Positions 42,505 to 51,851 of a stretch of DNA of 64,000 nucleotides are shown here, in pieces (the first letter of the stretch is position 1; each line of letters opens with the position of its first letter). The translations under genes and the position numbers were made by a program. Location: NCBI GenBank assembly GCA_904501735.1, contig CAJGBY010000002.1, positions 124,001 through 188,000 of the forward strand, given 5' to 3'. Source of the stretch: an uncultured Muribaculaceae bacterium. Lineage in GTDB: Bacteria; Bacteroidota; Bacteroidia; Bacteroidales; Muribaculaceae. Under the pieces are notes generated by a model that worked only from the letters and a program-made list of their open reading frames with translations, was not told where the DNA came from and ran no database searches.

Positions 42505-44715
42505 TTAATTATTGCTTCTTTGAACATCTTTTACTCCTTTTATATTTCTAATCTTTTTAATCAAATCATTTAATATTGTGGTATTTCCAACTCCTATCAC
42601 CAAATAACCTTGAAACAAACCATCATTTGAATCGATAGAGATATTTCTCAATGTGGTATCCTTTTCTTTTGTAATCAGTGATGTGATATTTGTTACAATG
42701 CCTATATCATCGTTACCCACAATTCTCAATGTAACAGCAAATTGCGAGCCAAGTTTACCCGACCAAGTTGCTTTTATTTCTCTATTTGGGTCTTTCTTTA
42801 ATAAGTGCTTCAAGTTGTTACAAGTGGTTTGATGCACTTTAATCGCACCCGTACTTGAAATATATCCAGTTACATCGTCACCAAAAATTGGATTACAACA
42901 TTTACTAAGCACATAATTAATACCTTTCATGTTTTCTCCAATAACAAGCACATCATTTGAGACACGGTCTTCTTTGGTATCGGTTGATTGAAGGACAAAG
43001 TTAGCAGCAGTTTCGTGTACCGCTGTTTCTTTATCTTTATTATCAATATCAAGGTATGTATCGATAACATCATTCACATTTAATGTTTCGTTTGATATTG
43101 ACAAATAGAAATCGGTTACAGTTTTGAACCCTAATTTCTTAATAGTTCGCATCAATAGCGATTCTTCTTCTTCAATCTTTCTGTTTTTGAAACGACGCTG
43201 TAACAATTCTTTACCCAAATCAGCTGTACGAGCATTCATTTCGTTAACTGACTGCTTGATCTTGTTACGAGCCTTCGATGTAACAACAAAATTCAGCCAA
43301 TCAAGCTTAGGAGATTGGTTTGATGATGTTATAATCTCTATTGTATCACCACTTCGTAGCTTATAGGTGATTTTTTGATTCTTACCATTTACCTTACCAC
43401 CAATACATGCACATCCAAGTCGTGAGTGAATGTGGAAAGCGAAGTCAAGTAGGGTAGCACCTTGTGGAAGTTTATACAAATCACCCTTAGGTGTGAAGAC
43501 GAATACCTCTTTGTCATAGATATTCATTTTTACGCCTTTCATTAGTGCAGTAGTGCCTTCTGAACCTGATTCAATAAGATCTCTAACATTGTTCATCCAA
43601 TCATCAAGATTAGACTCACTCTTAATACCTTTATATTTCCAGTGTGCAGCAAGTCCTCGTTCAGCAATTTCATCCATGCGTTTTGTGCGTATTTGCACTT
43701 CTACCCATTGATTATCTGGACCATACACAGTAATATGAAGTGATTCATAACCATTTGACTTAGGTATAGTCAACCAGTCTTTCATGCGCGCTGGATTTGC
43801 TTTGAACATATCGGTCACGATTGAGTAAGCAATCCAACATTTTGCTTTTTCTAGTTCTTTGGGCGTATCTATTATAATACGGATAGCAAACAAATCGTAA
43901 ATATCGTCAAGATCTGCATTTTGCTTCACCATTTTATTATAGATCGAATTAATCGATTTGGTGCGTCCTTTTATATCAAATTTTAACCCAGCTTTAAGTA
44001 GTGCATCCTTAACTGGAGCAATGAAATTAGCTATATACTCTTCGCGCTTAATTTTAGTTTGATTTAGTTTATGAGCAATCTGCGTAAAGACTTCACGCTG
44101 CAAGTATTTAAGCGATAAATCTTCAAGTTCTGATTTAATTTTATATAAACCTAATCTGTGCGCTAATGGTGCATACAAAAACTTAGATTCGTTTGCGATT
44201 GTGGTAACAAATTTCTCATCGGGATGATGATTTATCATTCGCATCAAACTCAATCGGTCCACAATCATGATGATAACCACACGAATATCTTCAGCAAATG
44301 AAAGTAGCAACTTATGATAGTTTTCGCTTTCAACTGCTGAGCGTTTTTTATAAAGCAATGATACTTGCAAAAGTCCTTTTATTAGCTTTGCAATGTCATC
44401 TCCAAATTCATTTTTAATTTCAGCTTCACTGATCACTCCATTCTTACACAAGTTATAGATAAGAATGGCTATTATCATATTGCGATCTGCTCCAAATGAT
44501 TCAATAAGTGTGTTTGCGGTACTTAAATGTCGTAATGCAGGATTGATGCCGAATTTATCTCTCGTATAATTGTTCTCTTGGATACCTTTATTGATAATAT
44601 TTGTAATTTTTACAACATCTTCATTACTTATAATATCATCAATTGATTTTCTGAGTGATTTATACAAGCGAATTATTTCATTGCGTTCATCATCAGTATA
44701 GTAATGTGTCATCAT
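42505..44715 (-). CDS. RelA/SpoT homologue: (p)ppGpp synthetase with degenerate hydrolase domain
   Basis: The protein makes (p)ppGpp, the alarmone of the stringent response. From MMTHYYTDDERN it has 736 residues: HD-type hydrolase region (about 30-180), synthetase (about 235-370, with GRTKSINSIYNKM, the RMKD motif at 310-313 and catalytic Glu340 in VEVQIRT), TGS (about 403-462), the conserved CC segment (KCCNPIFGDDV) and a C-terminal ACT domain. The HD catalytic pair is replaced (IYN at 86-88) and the DRLHN motif reads DRLSL, so hydrolysis should be lost. A promoter inside the longer open frame fixes the start here. A separate hydrolase is expected elsewhere in the genome. Confidence 0.92.
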   Translation of the reverse strand: MMTHYYTDDERNEIIRLYKSLRKSIDDIISNEDVVKITNIINKGIQENNYTRDKFGINPALRHLSTANTLIESFGADRNMIIAILIYNLCKNGVISEAEIKNEFGDDIAKLIKGLLQVSLLYKKRSAVESENYHKLLLSFAEDIRVVIIMIVDRLSLMRMINHHPDEKFVTTIANESKFLYAPLAHRLGLYKIKSELEDLSLKYLQREVFTQIAHKLNQTKIKREEYIANFIAPVKDALLKAGLKFDIKGRTKSINSIYNKMVKQNADLDDIYDLFAIRIIIDTPKELEKAKCWIAYSIVTDMFKANPARMKDWLTIPKSNGYESLHITVYGPDNQWVEVQIRTKRMDEIAERGLAAHWKYKGIKSESNLDDWMNNVRDLIESGSEGTTALMKGVKMNIYDKEVFVFTPKGDLYKLPQGATLLDFAFHIHSRLGCACIGGKVNGKNQKITYKLRSGDTIEIITSSNQSPKLDWLNFVVTSKARNKIKQSVNEMNARTADLGKELLQRRFKNRKIEEEESLLMRTIKKLGFKTVTDFYLSISNETLNVNDVIDTYLDIDNKDKETAVHETAANFVLQSTDTKEDRVSNDVLVIGENMKGINYVLSKCCNPIFGDDVTGYISSTGAIKVHQTTCNNLKHLLKKDPNREIKATWSGKLGSQFAVTLRIVGNDDIGIVTNITSLITKEKDTTLRNISIDSNDGLFQGYLVIGVGNTTILNDLIKKIRNIKGVKDVQRSNN

Positions 44716-44738
44716 ATTATTTGCACAGTAATTTTCTT

Positions 44739-44770
44739 CAAAATTAATATAAGCATTACATAAAAGCAAA
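44739..44770 (-). promoter_or_regulatory. RSH promoter
   Basis: On the minus strand TTTG (44767-44770), 20 bp, TAATTTTG (44739-44746). It overlaps the first codon of the longest open frame (44769), showing that translation starts further in, at 44715. Confidence 0.65.
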
Positions 44771-44785
44771 TTGTGTGTGCTAAAA

Positions 44786-44817
44786 TTTGCAATTAAAGTA
44801 TATTTACACTAACTTTG
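44786..44817 (+). promoter_or_regulatory. Promoter of the DUF4301 gene
   Basis: TTTG (44786-44789), 20 bp, TAACTTTG (44810-44817). It is divergent from the RSH promoter, with 15 bp between the two -33 boxes. Confidence 0.65.
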
Positions 44818-44854
44818 AAAACAATAAGAAACTTACAACTAATACATTTATAAT

Positions 44855-46375
44855 ATGCTTAACACAGAAGACTTAAAACTTTTACAGTCAAAAGGTATTT
44901 CGGAAGAAACATTGCAAGAACAACTTGATGCGTTCAAATCTGGTTTCCCTTATTTGAAGATTGAAGCAAGTGCTGCAGTTGGTAATGGTATCGTTAAATT
45001 TACCGATGAAGAAGTTGCACAATGTTCTGAAGAATGGGACAATTTCCTAACATCGGGTGGTGTAGTTGAAAAATTTGTGCCTGCATCAGGTGCAGCAAGC
45101 CGTATGTTCAAGAATATGTTTGAATTCATGAATGGCGAAAACAATGAACCTACTACCGATTTCGAAAAGAAATTCTTTGCCGAAATTGAAAAGTTTGCTT
45201 TCTATGATGCATTGAATGCTGCTTGCGAAAAGAATCACAACAAAGGCATCAAAGCATTGACCGAAGAAGGTAATTATAAGGCTGTAGTGGAATGCATGCT
45301 TAAAGATTGCGGGTTGAATTATGGTTTCCTACCTAAGGCTCTTTTGCAATTCCACAAAGTAGAAAATGAAGTTCACACTCCACTTGAAGAACATCTTGAA
45401 GAAGGTGCTCAATATGCTACTGATAAGGATAACAATGTGAATATTCATTTTACAGTGTCTCCTGAACATAAGCCTGAATTTGAAAAACTTATCAATGCTA
45501 AGTTACCAGCTTTTGCTGAAAAGTGGGGCGTGAAATACAATGTATCAATGTCTGAGCAAAAGGCGTCTACTGATACAGTTGCTGTTGATATGGAAAACAA
45601 CCCATATCGTGAAGATGGAAAGTTGTTGTTCCGTCCAGCTGGTCACGGTGCATTGCTTGAAAACCTAAATGACATCGATGCGGATGTTGTTTTCGTGAAG
45701 AATATCGACAATGTTGTTCCAAGTAGCTTGCGCGCCGAAACAATTAAATTTAAAAAGGTAATTGGTGGCTACCTTGTAAAGGTTCAAAAGCAAATTAAGG
45801 CATATCTTGAACAACTTGAAAGTGGTGAATACACTATCGAAGATGTACGCAAGATGGTTGCTTTCCTTCACTCTACACTTTGTGTCAGACATGAAGACAC
45901 AAAGCATTTAGAAGATTGCGAATTGGTGCTTTATCTTAAGAATAAATTTAATCGTCCTATCCGTGTATGCGGTATGGTTAAGAATGACGGCGAACCTGGT
46001 GGTGGTCCTTACATTGCTTACAACCAAGACGGCTCTTGCTCTCCACAAATCCTTGAATCAGCACAATTTGATATGAGCAAACCAGAATCTGCTGAACTTA
46101 TCAAGAGTGGTACTCACTTCAATCCAGTTGATTTGGTATGTTATATCAAGGATTATAAGGGTAATAAGTTCAATCTTAAGAATTATGTTGACAAGCAAAC
46201 TGGTTTAATCTCAGAAAAGTCTAAGTCTGGTACAACAATTAAGGCGCTTGAGCTTCCTGGTTTGTGGAACGGTTCTATGAGTGACTGGAATACTATATTT
46301 GTTGATGTACCTCTTGCTACATTTAACCCAGTTAAGACTGTTAATGATTTGCTTCGAGCACAACATCAAGGTTAA
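44855..46375 (+). CDS. DUF4301 family protein
   Basis: A 506-residue, acidic, probably cytoplasmic protein. The text EKFVPASGAASRMFKNMFEFMNG and RPAGHGALLENLNDIDADVVFVKNIDNVVP are recurrent in DUF4301, a family almost confined to Bacteroidota and related to nucleotidyltransferase-like folds (GHGALL and D-D pairs suggest a sugar-nucleotide type active site; inference only). No signal peptide. Its role is unknown. A hairpin follows its stop, separating it from the thioredoxin gene. Confidence 0.85.
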   Translation: MLNTEDLKLLQSKGISEETLQEQLDAFKSGFPYLKIEASAAVGNGIVKFTDEEVAQCSEEWDNFLTSGGVVEKFVPASGAASRMFKNMFEFMNGENNEPTTDFEKKFFAEIEKFAFYDALNAACEKNHNKGIKALTEEGNYKAVVECMLKDCGLNYGFLPKALLQFHKVENEVHTPLEEHLEEGAQYATDKDNNVNIHFTVSPEHKPEFEKLINAKLPAFAEKWGVKYNVSMSEQKASTDTVAVDMENNPYREDGKLLFRPAGHGALLENLNDIDADVVFVKNIDNVVPSSLRAETIKFKKVIGGYLVKVQKQIKAYLEQLESGEYTIEDVRKMVAFLHSTLCVRHEDTKHLEDCELVLYLKNKFNRPIRVCGMVKNDGEPGGGPYIAYNQDGSCSPQILESAQFDMSKPESAELIKSGTHFNPVDLVCYIKDYKGNKFNLKNYVDKQTGLISEKSKSGTTIKALELPGLWNGSMSDWNTIFVDVPLATFNPVKTVNDLLRAQHQG

Positions 46376-46400
46376 TGTTTAACAAATACACAAACAAATC

Positions 46401-46440
46401 TATTATTGCTCTCATTTTATATGGGGGCAATAATATTTTA
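46401..46440 (+). terminator. Hairpin between DUF4301 and thioredoxin genes
   Basis: TATTATTGCTCTC (46401-46413) pairs with GGGGGCAATAATA (46423-46435), with two G-U pairs and a 9-nt loop, followed by TTTTA. It is probably a terminator for DUF4301 or an attenuator in the thioredoxin leader. Confidence 0.55.
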
Positions 46441-46452
46441 AACTTATCAAAT

Positions 46453-46875
46453 ATGAGAACTATACTTTTAAGCATTCTAATGATGTTTTGTGGCATTACC
46501 TATGCAGCATCACCTAATGTAAAAGAGATCAGTCAAGATCAATTTAAATCTATGGTAGGTGATTACTCTAAAGGATTCGCAGGATTTAAAATGGTAGCTA
46601 AAAAACCTGTTGTATTAGACATATATGCTACATGGTGCGGTCCTTGCCGTCGATTATCTCCAATTCTCGAAGAGCTTGCAACCGAATACAAAGGTAGGGT
46701 AGATGTTTATAAAATAGACTTAGATAAGAATAGGGGATTGGGTGACGCATTTGGTGTTCAATCCATTCCTATGGTAATATTCTTTCCAGTAGATGGCAAA
46801 CCTCAATACATTATGGGTCTGTATCCAAAGAAAGAACTTAAAGATGTTTTTGAATATATGTTTTTCAAAAAATAA
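46453..46875 (+). CDS. Exported thioredoxin-fold protein
   Basis: Taking the start at MRTILLSILMMFCGITYAA gives a 140-residue protein with a clean signal peptide. The longer open frame would add 26 residues across the intergenic hairpin and spoil it. The thioredoxin domain carries the redox motif WCGPCR, the cis-Pro in QSIPMVIFFP and FGVQS. It is a periplasmic disulfide reductase or oxidase-type protein, though its partner is unknown. Confidence 0.85.
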   Translation: MRTILLSILMMFCGITYAASPNVKEISQDQFKSMVGDYSKGFAGFKMVAKKPVVLDIYATWCGPCRRLSPILEELATEYKGRVDVYKIDLDKNRGLGDAFGVQSIPMVIFFPVDGKPQYIMGLYPKKELKDVFEYMFFKK

Positions 46876-46896
46876 ATAATTCAGCATAGTAAAAAA

Positions 46897-46930
46897 AGAG
46901 AAAGGCTATACATTGTATAGCCTTTCTTCA
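46897..46930. terminator. Bidirectional terminator
   Basis: GAAAGGCTATAC and GTATAGCCTTTC (46900-46911/46915-46926) pair around ATT, with an A run before and TT after. It lies between the converging thioredoxin and ppdK genes. Confidence 0.8.
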
Positions 46931-46948
46931 TATTAATTTGTGTATGTA

Positions 46949-49663
46949 TTATTCTTCAACAGCAGCCTGAGCAGCAGCAAGGCGTGCGATAGGCACACGG
47001 AATGGAGAACATGATACATAGTTCATACCAAGCTTAGCACAGAACTTAACTGAAGATGGTTCACCACCGTGTTCGCCACAGATACCAACCTTCAATTCAG
47101 GCTTAGTTGAACGACCCTTTTCAGTACCCATCTTAACAAGTTGACCTACACCTTCTTGGTCAAGTACTTCGAATGGATCTGTCTTGATAAGACCCTTTTC
47201 CTTGTAAACCTTCAAGAACTTAGGAGCATCGTCACGAGAGTAACCGAATGTCATTTGAGTCAAGTCGTTAGTACCGAATGAGAAGAAGTCAGCTACAGTT
47301 GCGATTTGATCAGCAGTCAAAGCAGCGCGAGGTACTTCAATCATTGTACCAATCTTGTAAGCTACAGTTTCACCTCTTTCAGCGAACACCTTTTGTGCAG
47401 TTTCGTGAATGATGTTAGCTTGCATTTGAAGTTCCTTAAGAACACCTACAAGTGGAATCATGATTTCTGGGTGAACATCGATACCCTTATCCTTAACATT
47501 AAGAGCAGCTTCAAGGATAGCGCGAGCTTGCATTTCTGTGATTTCTGGGTAAGTGTTACCAAGACGACAACCACGGTGACCAAGCATTGGGTTGAATTCT
47601 TCAAGAGAGTCTACGATAGCCTTAACTTCTTCAAGAGTCATGCCCATTTCTTCTGCCAATTCCTTTTGAGTAGCTGTTTGGTGAGGAACGAATTCGTGCA
47701 AAGGTGGGTCAAGAAGACGGATTGTTACTCCAAGACCGTCCATTGCTTCAAAGATACCTTCGAAGTCACCGCGTTGCATAGGAAGAAGCTTAGCAAGAGC
47801 TGCACGACGACCTTCTTCGTCACGAGCAATAATCATTTCGCGCATAGCCTTGATACGATCGCCTTCGAAGAACATGTGTTCTGTACGGCAAAGACCGATA
47901 CCCTTAGCACCAAACTTACGAGCAACCAAAGCATCGCGTGGAGAGTCTGCATTAGTGCGAACATCTACCTTTGTATATTTTTCAGCAAGGTTCATGATTG
48001 CAGCGAAGTCACCATCAAGTTCAGCATCAACAGTTGATACCAAGCCATCATAAACATCACCTGTACTACCGTTCAATGAGATCCAGTCACCTTCTTTGTA
48101 AACCTTACCACCCATTTCAACAGTCTTTTCCTTATAGTCAACCTTGATTTCACCAGCACCTGATACACAGCACTTACCGATACCACGAGCAACTACAGCA
48201 GCGTGAGAAGTCATACCACCGCGAGCAGTCAAGATACCTTGAGCAACTGTCATACCACGTAGGTCTTCTGGAGAAGTTTCGATACGAACCATGATCACTT
48301 TCTTCTTGCGTTCAGCCCATGCTTCAGCGTCATCAGCGAAGAATACGATTTGACCTGTAGCAGCACCTGGAGATGCAGGAAGACCCTTAGCTACAGCCTT
48401 AGCGCTTGCCAATGCAGCCTTATCGAATACTGGGTGAAGAAGCTCGTCAAGCTTTTGTGGTTCCATACGCTTAAGAACTGTCTTTTCATCGATAACACCT
48501 TCACGAAGAAGATCCATAGCGATCTTAACCATAGCAGCAGCTGTACGCTTACCGTTACGAGTTTGAAGCAACCAAAGCTTACCATCTTGGATAGTAAACT
48601 CAAGGTCTTGCATATCCTTATAGTGATCTTCAAGTTTTTGTTGAGTTTCAATAAGTTCCTTAGCACAGATAGGCATAGATTCTTCAAGAGAAGGATACTT
48701 AGCAGCGCGTTCTTCTTCTGAAATACCTTGAAGCTTAGCCCAACGACGAGAACCTTCAAGAGTGATTTGTTGTGGAGTACGAACACCAGCAACAACGTCT
48801 TCACCTTGTGCATTGATTAGGTATTCACCGTTGAAGATATCTTCACCAGTTGCAGCGTCACGAGTAAATGCAACACCAGTTGCTGAAGATTCACCCATGT
48901 TACCGTATACCATTGCTTGTACGTTTACAGCAGTTCCCCATTCTTCAGGGATTTGGTTCATGCGACGGTAAAGGATAGCGCGTTCATTCATCCAGCTATC
49001 GAATACAGCGCAAATTGCACCCCAAAGTTGTTCCCATGCGCTTTCAGGGAAGTCGCGACCTGTTGACTTCAATACAGCTTCCTTGAACAGCTTAACAAGT
49101 TTCTTCAAGTCATCTACATCAAGTTCTGTATCAAGTTTAACCCCCTTTTCTTCCTTAACAGCTTCCATGATTTCTTCAAATGGATCGATGTCAGTCTTAT
49201 TCTTTGGCTTCATACCAAGAACAACGTCACCATACATTTGAACGAAACGACGATAGCTATCCCATGCAAAACGAGCATTACCAGACTTACGAGCAAGAGC
49301 TTCTGCTACAGTATCATTCATACCAAGGTTAAGAACTGTATCCATCATACCTGGCATTGATACGCGAGCACCTGAACGAACTGATACCAATAGTGGGTTT
49401 TCAGCATCGTTGAACTTGTTGCCTGTCAAATCTTCTACATGCTTGATTGCATTTTGAACATCTGATTCGATCATCTTAACAACAGCGTCCTTACCTTCTT
49501 GAGTGTAAGTTGTACAAACTTCTGTTGTAATAGTAAAACCTGGAGGTACAGGTACCCCAATAAGATTCATCTCAGCGAGGTTTGCACCCTTACCGCCAAG
49601 AAGATTTTTCATATCGGCACGGCCTTCTGCGCTTCCGTTACCGAAAGTATAAACACTCTTCAT
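46949..49663 (-). CDS. ppdK: Pyruvate, phosphate dikinase
   Basis: PPDK interconverts pyruvate, ATP and phosphate with PEP, AMP and pyrophosphate. The 904 residues follow the standard order: ATP-grasp domain (FGNGSAEGRADMKNLLGGKGANLAEM, SVRSGARVSMPGMMDTVLNLG), the swivelling phosphohistidine domain with GGMTSHAAVVARGIGKCC, and the C-terminal PEP/pyruvate domain (SFGTNDLTQMTFGYSRDD, GICGEHGGEP). The codons here are richer in G+C and more biased than in neighbouring genes, as expected for a highly expressed gene. That bias also creates long spurious open frames on the other strand. Confidence 0.97.
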   Translation of the reverse strand: MKSVYTFGNGSAEGRADMKNLLGGKGANLAEMNLIGVPVPPGFTITTEVCTTYTQEGKDAVVKMIESDVQNAIKHVEDLTGNKFNDAENPLLVSVRSGARVSMPGMMDTVLNLGMNDTVAEALARKSGNARFAWDSYRRFVQMYGDVVLGMKPKNKTDIDPFEEIMEAVKEEKGVKLDTELDVDDLKKLVKLFKEAVLKSTGRDFPESAWEQLWGAICAVFDSWMNERAILYRRMNQIPEEWGTAVNVQAMVYGNMGESSATGVAFTRDAATGEDIFNGEYLINAQGEDVVAGVRTPQQITLEGSRRWAKLQGISEEERAAKYPSLEESMPICAKELIETQQKLEDHYKDMQDLEFTIQDGKLWLLQTRNGKRTAAAMVKIAMDLLREGVIDEKTVLKRMEPQKLDELLHPVFDKAALASAKAVAKGLPASPGAATGQIVFFADDAEAWAERKKKVIMVRIETSPEDLRGMTVAQGILTARGGMTSHAAVVARGIGKCCVSGAGEIKVDYKEKTVEMGGKVYKEGDWISLNGSTGDVYDGLVSTVDAELDGDFAAIMNLAEKYTKVDVRTNADSPRDALVARKFGAKGIGLCRTEHMFFEGDRIKAMREMIIARDEEGRRAALAKLLPMQRGDFEGIFEAMDGLGVTIRLLDPPLHEFVPHQTATQKELAEEMGMTLEEVKAIVDSLEEFNPMLGHRGCRLGNTYPEITEMQARAILEAALNVKDKGIDVHPEIMIPLVGVLKELQMQANIIHETAQKVFAERGETVAYKIGTMIEVPRAALTADQIATVADFFSFGTNDLTQMTFGYSRDDAPKFLKVYKEKGLIKTDPFEVLDQEGVGQLVKMGTEKGRSTKPELKVGICGEHGGEPSSVKFCAKLGMNYVSCSPFRVPIARLAAAQAAVEE

Positions 49664-49805
49664 AAATTATATAACTATATGAATTATAATTAATTAAATA
49701 ATATATTTCAAATTTATGTTAACATTCCAATGCATGCGCACGAAATGCTAAATGCAAAAATAGTAAATTATTTCCAATAATGAAAGAAATATCACCATTC
49801 ATTGA

Positions 49806-50693
49806 CTAATCAAGGAATCTTTTTGTGATTCCACCATAATTCTCAATTCTTCGATCGCGCAAGAATGGCCACCAGCGTCTCACTTGTTCCGCGCGTTCCA
49901 TATCCACTTCTACAATAGTTTCAATTTCTTTATCACTTGGTGCTTGATAGATAATTTCGCCTTGTGGACCTGCTACAAATGAAAATCCCCAGAATTGGAT
50001 ACCATTAGTTTGTCCTGATGGATCGTCCTCGTGTCCCACACGATTCACTGTAATCACTGGCAAACCATTAGCCACAGCATGACCTCTTTGTACTATTTGC
50101 CAAGCATTTTGTTGACGCATTTTTTCGGCATCAGTATCGCTGCTTTCCCAACCAATAGCAGTAGGGTAGATTAGCATATCAGCTCCTTTTAATACCATTA
50201 AGCGTGCTGCTTCTGGATACCATTGATCCCAACACACCAAAACACCTAATTTACCCACTGATGTTTGAATTGGTTCAAATCCCATATCACCAGGTGTGAA
50301 ATAGAATTTTTCATAATATGCTGGATCATCAGGGATATGCATCTTGCGATATCTACCTGCTACAGAGCCGTCTTTTTCATACACCACAGCTGTATTGTGA
50401 TACAAGCCAGTAGCGCGTTTTTCAAACATTGATGTTACCAACACAACACCACATGCTTTTGCAGTTTGAGCATACAGATCACACTCAGCGCCATTCAAAT
50501 CAACAGCTAAATCGAAATTATCAGTTGATTCAACTTGGCAGAAATACAATGAATCATGCAATTCTTGCAACACCACCAGTTCAGCTCCATCACTCGATAG
50601 TTTCTTTACTTTTTCTATCAAGTTCAATCTATTTTTTTCAACATCAGCAGTATTCGATTGTTGAATAACACCAACTTTTAAAGTCTTTTTCAT
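49806..50693 (-). CDS. aguB: N-carbamoylputrescine amidase
   Basis: The enzyme, a nitrilase-superfamily amidase, converts N-carbamoylputrescine to putrescine, CO2 and ammonia. The catalytic triad is visible: Glu in VVLQELHDSLYF, Lys in YRKMHIPDDPAYYEKFYF and Cys in GVLVCWDQWYPEAARL. The 295-residue length is normal. Its start overlaps the aguA stop by 4 bp (ATGA), and the two form the agmatine branch of polyamine synthesis. Confidence 0.95.
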   Translation of the reverse strand: MKKTLKVGVIQQSNTADVEKNRLNLIEKVKKLSSDGAELVVLQELHDSLYFCQVESTDNFDLAVDLNGAECDLYAQTAKACGVVLVTSMFEKRATGLYHNTAVVYEKDGSVAGRYRKMHIPDDPAYYEKFYFTPGDMGFEPIQTSVGKLGVLVCWDQWYPEAARLMVLKGADMLIYPTAIGWESSDTDAEKMRQQNAWQIVQRGHAVANGLPVITVNRVGHEDDPSGQTNGIQFWGFSFVAGPQGEIIYQAPSDKEIETIVEVDMERAEQVRRWWPFLRDRRIENYGGITKRFLD

Positions 50694-51736
50694 AATCCTT
50701 TTATTACATTTTTAGGGAATTGCATTGTAATACAATGTAGCGATCCGTGTTGTTTAATTAATGCTGTACAATCTATACCAACTACTTCATAACCCTCAAA
50801 TACGCTTTGAATTACTTTCAATGCTTTTTTGTCATTTTCAGGTTGATTATATGTTGGCACCCACACAACTCCATTACCAATCAAATAATTAGCATAAGTA
50901 GCTGGTAAGCGTTCGCCATCTTCATCATAGATTGCATTAGGGAATGGTAATTTATATAATTTAAATGGAACACCATCAATTGTTTTGAAGGTTGACAATT
51001 GCTCTTCCATCTTTTTAAGTTCAGCATAATGTTCATCATTCTCATCATCACACCCTGCATAAATGATGCTATCATTTATCGCAATTCGAGCCAATGTGTC
51101 AATATGGCTATCAGTATCATCACCTGCAAATGCTCCATAATCAAGCCACAACACTTTACCCACGCCAAGTGTATCACACAAATAAGATTCTATTTGTTCT
51201 TTATTCATATGTGGATTGCGAGTAGGGGTCAACAAGCATTGTGATGTAACCAATAGAGTGCCTTTGCCATCTGTTTCGATTGAGCCTCCTTCTAGAATGA
51301 AGTTTTGGCAATTTTCAACATCACATTCAAAGAAGCCATGTTCATTCATTTGTGGAGTAATATTATTATCTAAATCCCAATTGAATTTACCACCCCACGC
51401 ATTGAATTTGAAATCACATATAGCTAATTTATCATTATTCTCGATCGTGATTGCGCCAAAATCTCGACACCAAGTATCATTAGTTGGGAATTGCGCATAT
51501 TTCACCTTAAAAGGATGATTATTACCGATTAGTTTTTCAACTCTTTCCGAATTCTCTGTAATAATAATCAAATTCTCTTTTTGTAGTATAGCTTTTGCTA
51601 CATTTATATAACACTTTTCAACTTCATCAAGCATATATGCCCAATCAGTTTGTTCATGTGGCCATGCTATCATCACAGCCGATTGTGGTTCCCATTCGGC
51701 TATGAATCTACGATTCTGTTTGTTTTTAAATGACAT
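50690..51736 (-). CDS. aguA: Agmatine deiminase
   Basis: The enzyme hydrolyses agmatine to N-carbamoylputrescine and ammonia. The guanidino-group-modifying fold is shown by WPHEQTDWAYMLDEVE, TWCRDFGAI, WGGKFNWDLDNN, LEGGSIETDGKGTLL and GDDTDSHIDTLARI. The nucleophile Cys is in KQHGSLHCITMQFP near the C-terminus. It is the first gene of the aguA-aguB operon and has a strong promoter. Arginine decarboxylase is not within the window. Confidence 0.95.
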   Translation of the reverse strand: MSFKNKQNRRFIAEWEPQSAVMIAWPHEQTDWAYMLDEVEKCYINVAKAILQKENLIIITENSERVEKLIGNNHPFKVKYAQFPTNDTWCRDFGAITIENNDKLAICDFKFNAWGGKFNWDLDNNITPQMNEHGFFECDVENCQNFILEGGSIETDGKGTLLVTSQCLLTPTRNPHMNKEQIESYLCDTLGVGKVLWLDYGAFAGDDTDSHIDTLARIAINDSIIYAGCDDENDEHYAELKKMEEQLSTFKTIDGVPFKLYKLPFPNAIYDEDGERLPATYANYLIGNGVVWVPTYNQPENDKKALKVIQSVFEGYEVVGIDCTALIKQHGSLHCITMQFPKNVIKGL

Positions 51737-51759
51737 TGTTTTATCGATAAATTATTTTT

Positions 51760-51791
51760 CAAATTTAACATATTATTTTCATTTATACAAA
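51760..51791 (-). promoter_or_regulatory. aguA-aguB promoter
   Basis: On the minus strand TTTG (51788-51791), 20 bp, TAAATTTG (51760-51767), giving a leader of about 18 nt. Confidence 0.65.
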
Positions 51792-51851
51792 TAAGGATTT
51801 AGAACCATATAAAAATTTAATTGTTACATTATTAAATTAAATTTTAAGATT

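Noticed and set aside
47306..48037. A 243-codon open frame opposite ppdK, and several shorter ones (for example 48350-48721)
   Set aside because: They run antisense to a perfectly conserved ppdK and arise from its biased codon use. Their translations are low-complexity (Ser/Cys/His-rich) with no family resemblance.
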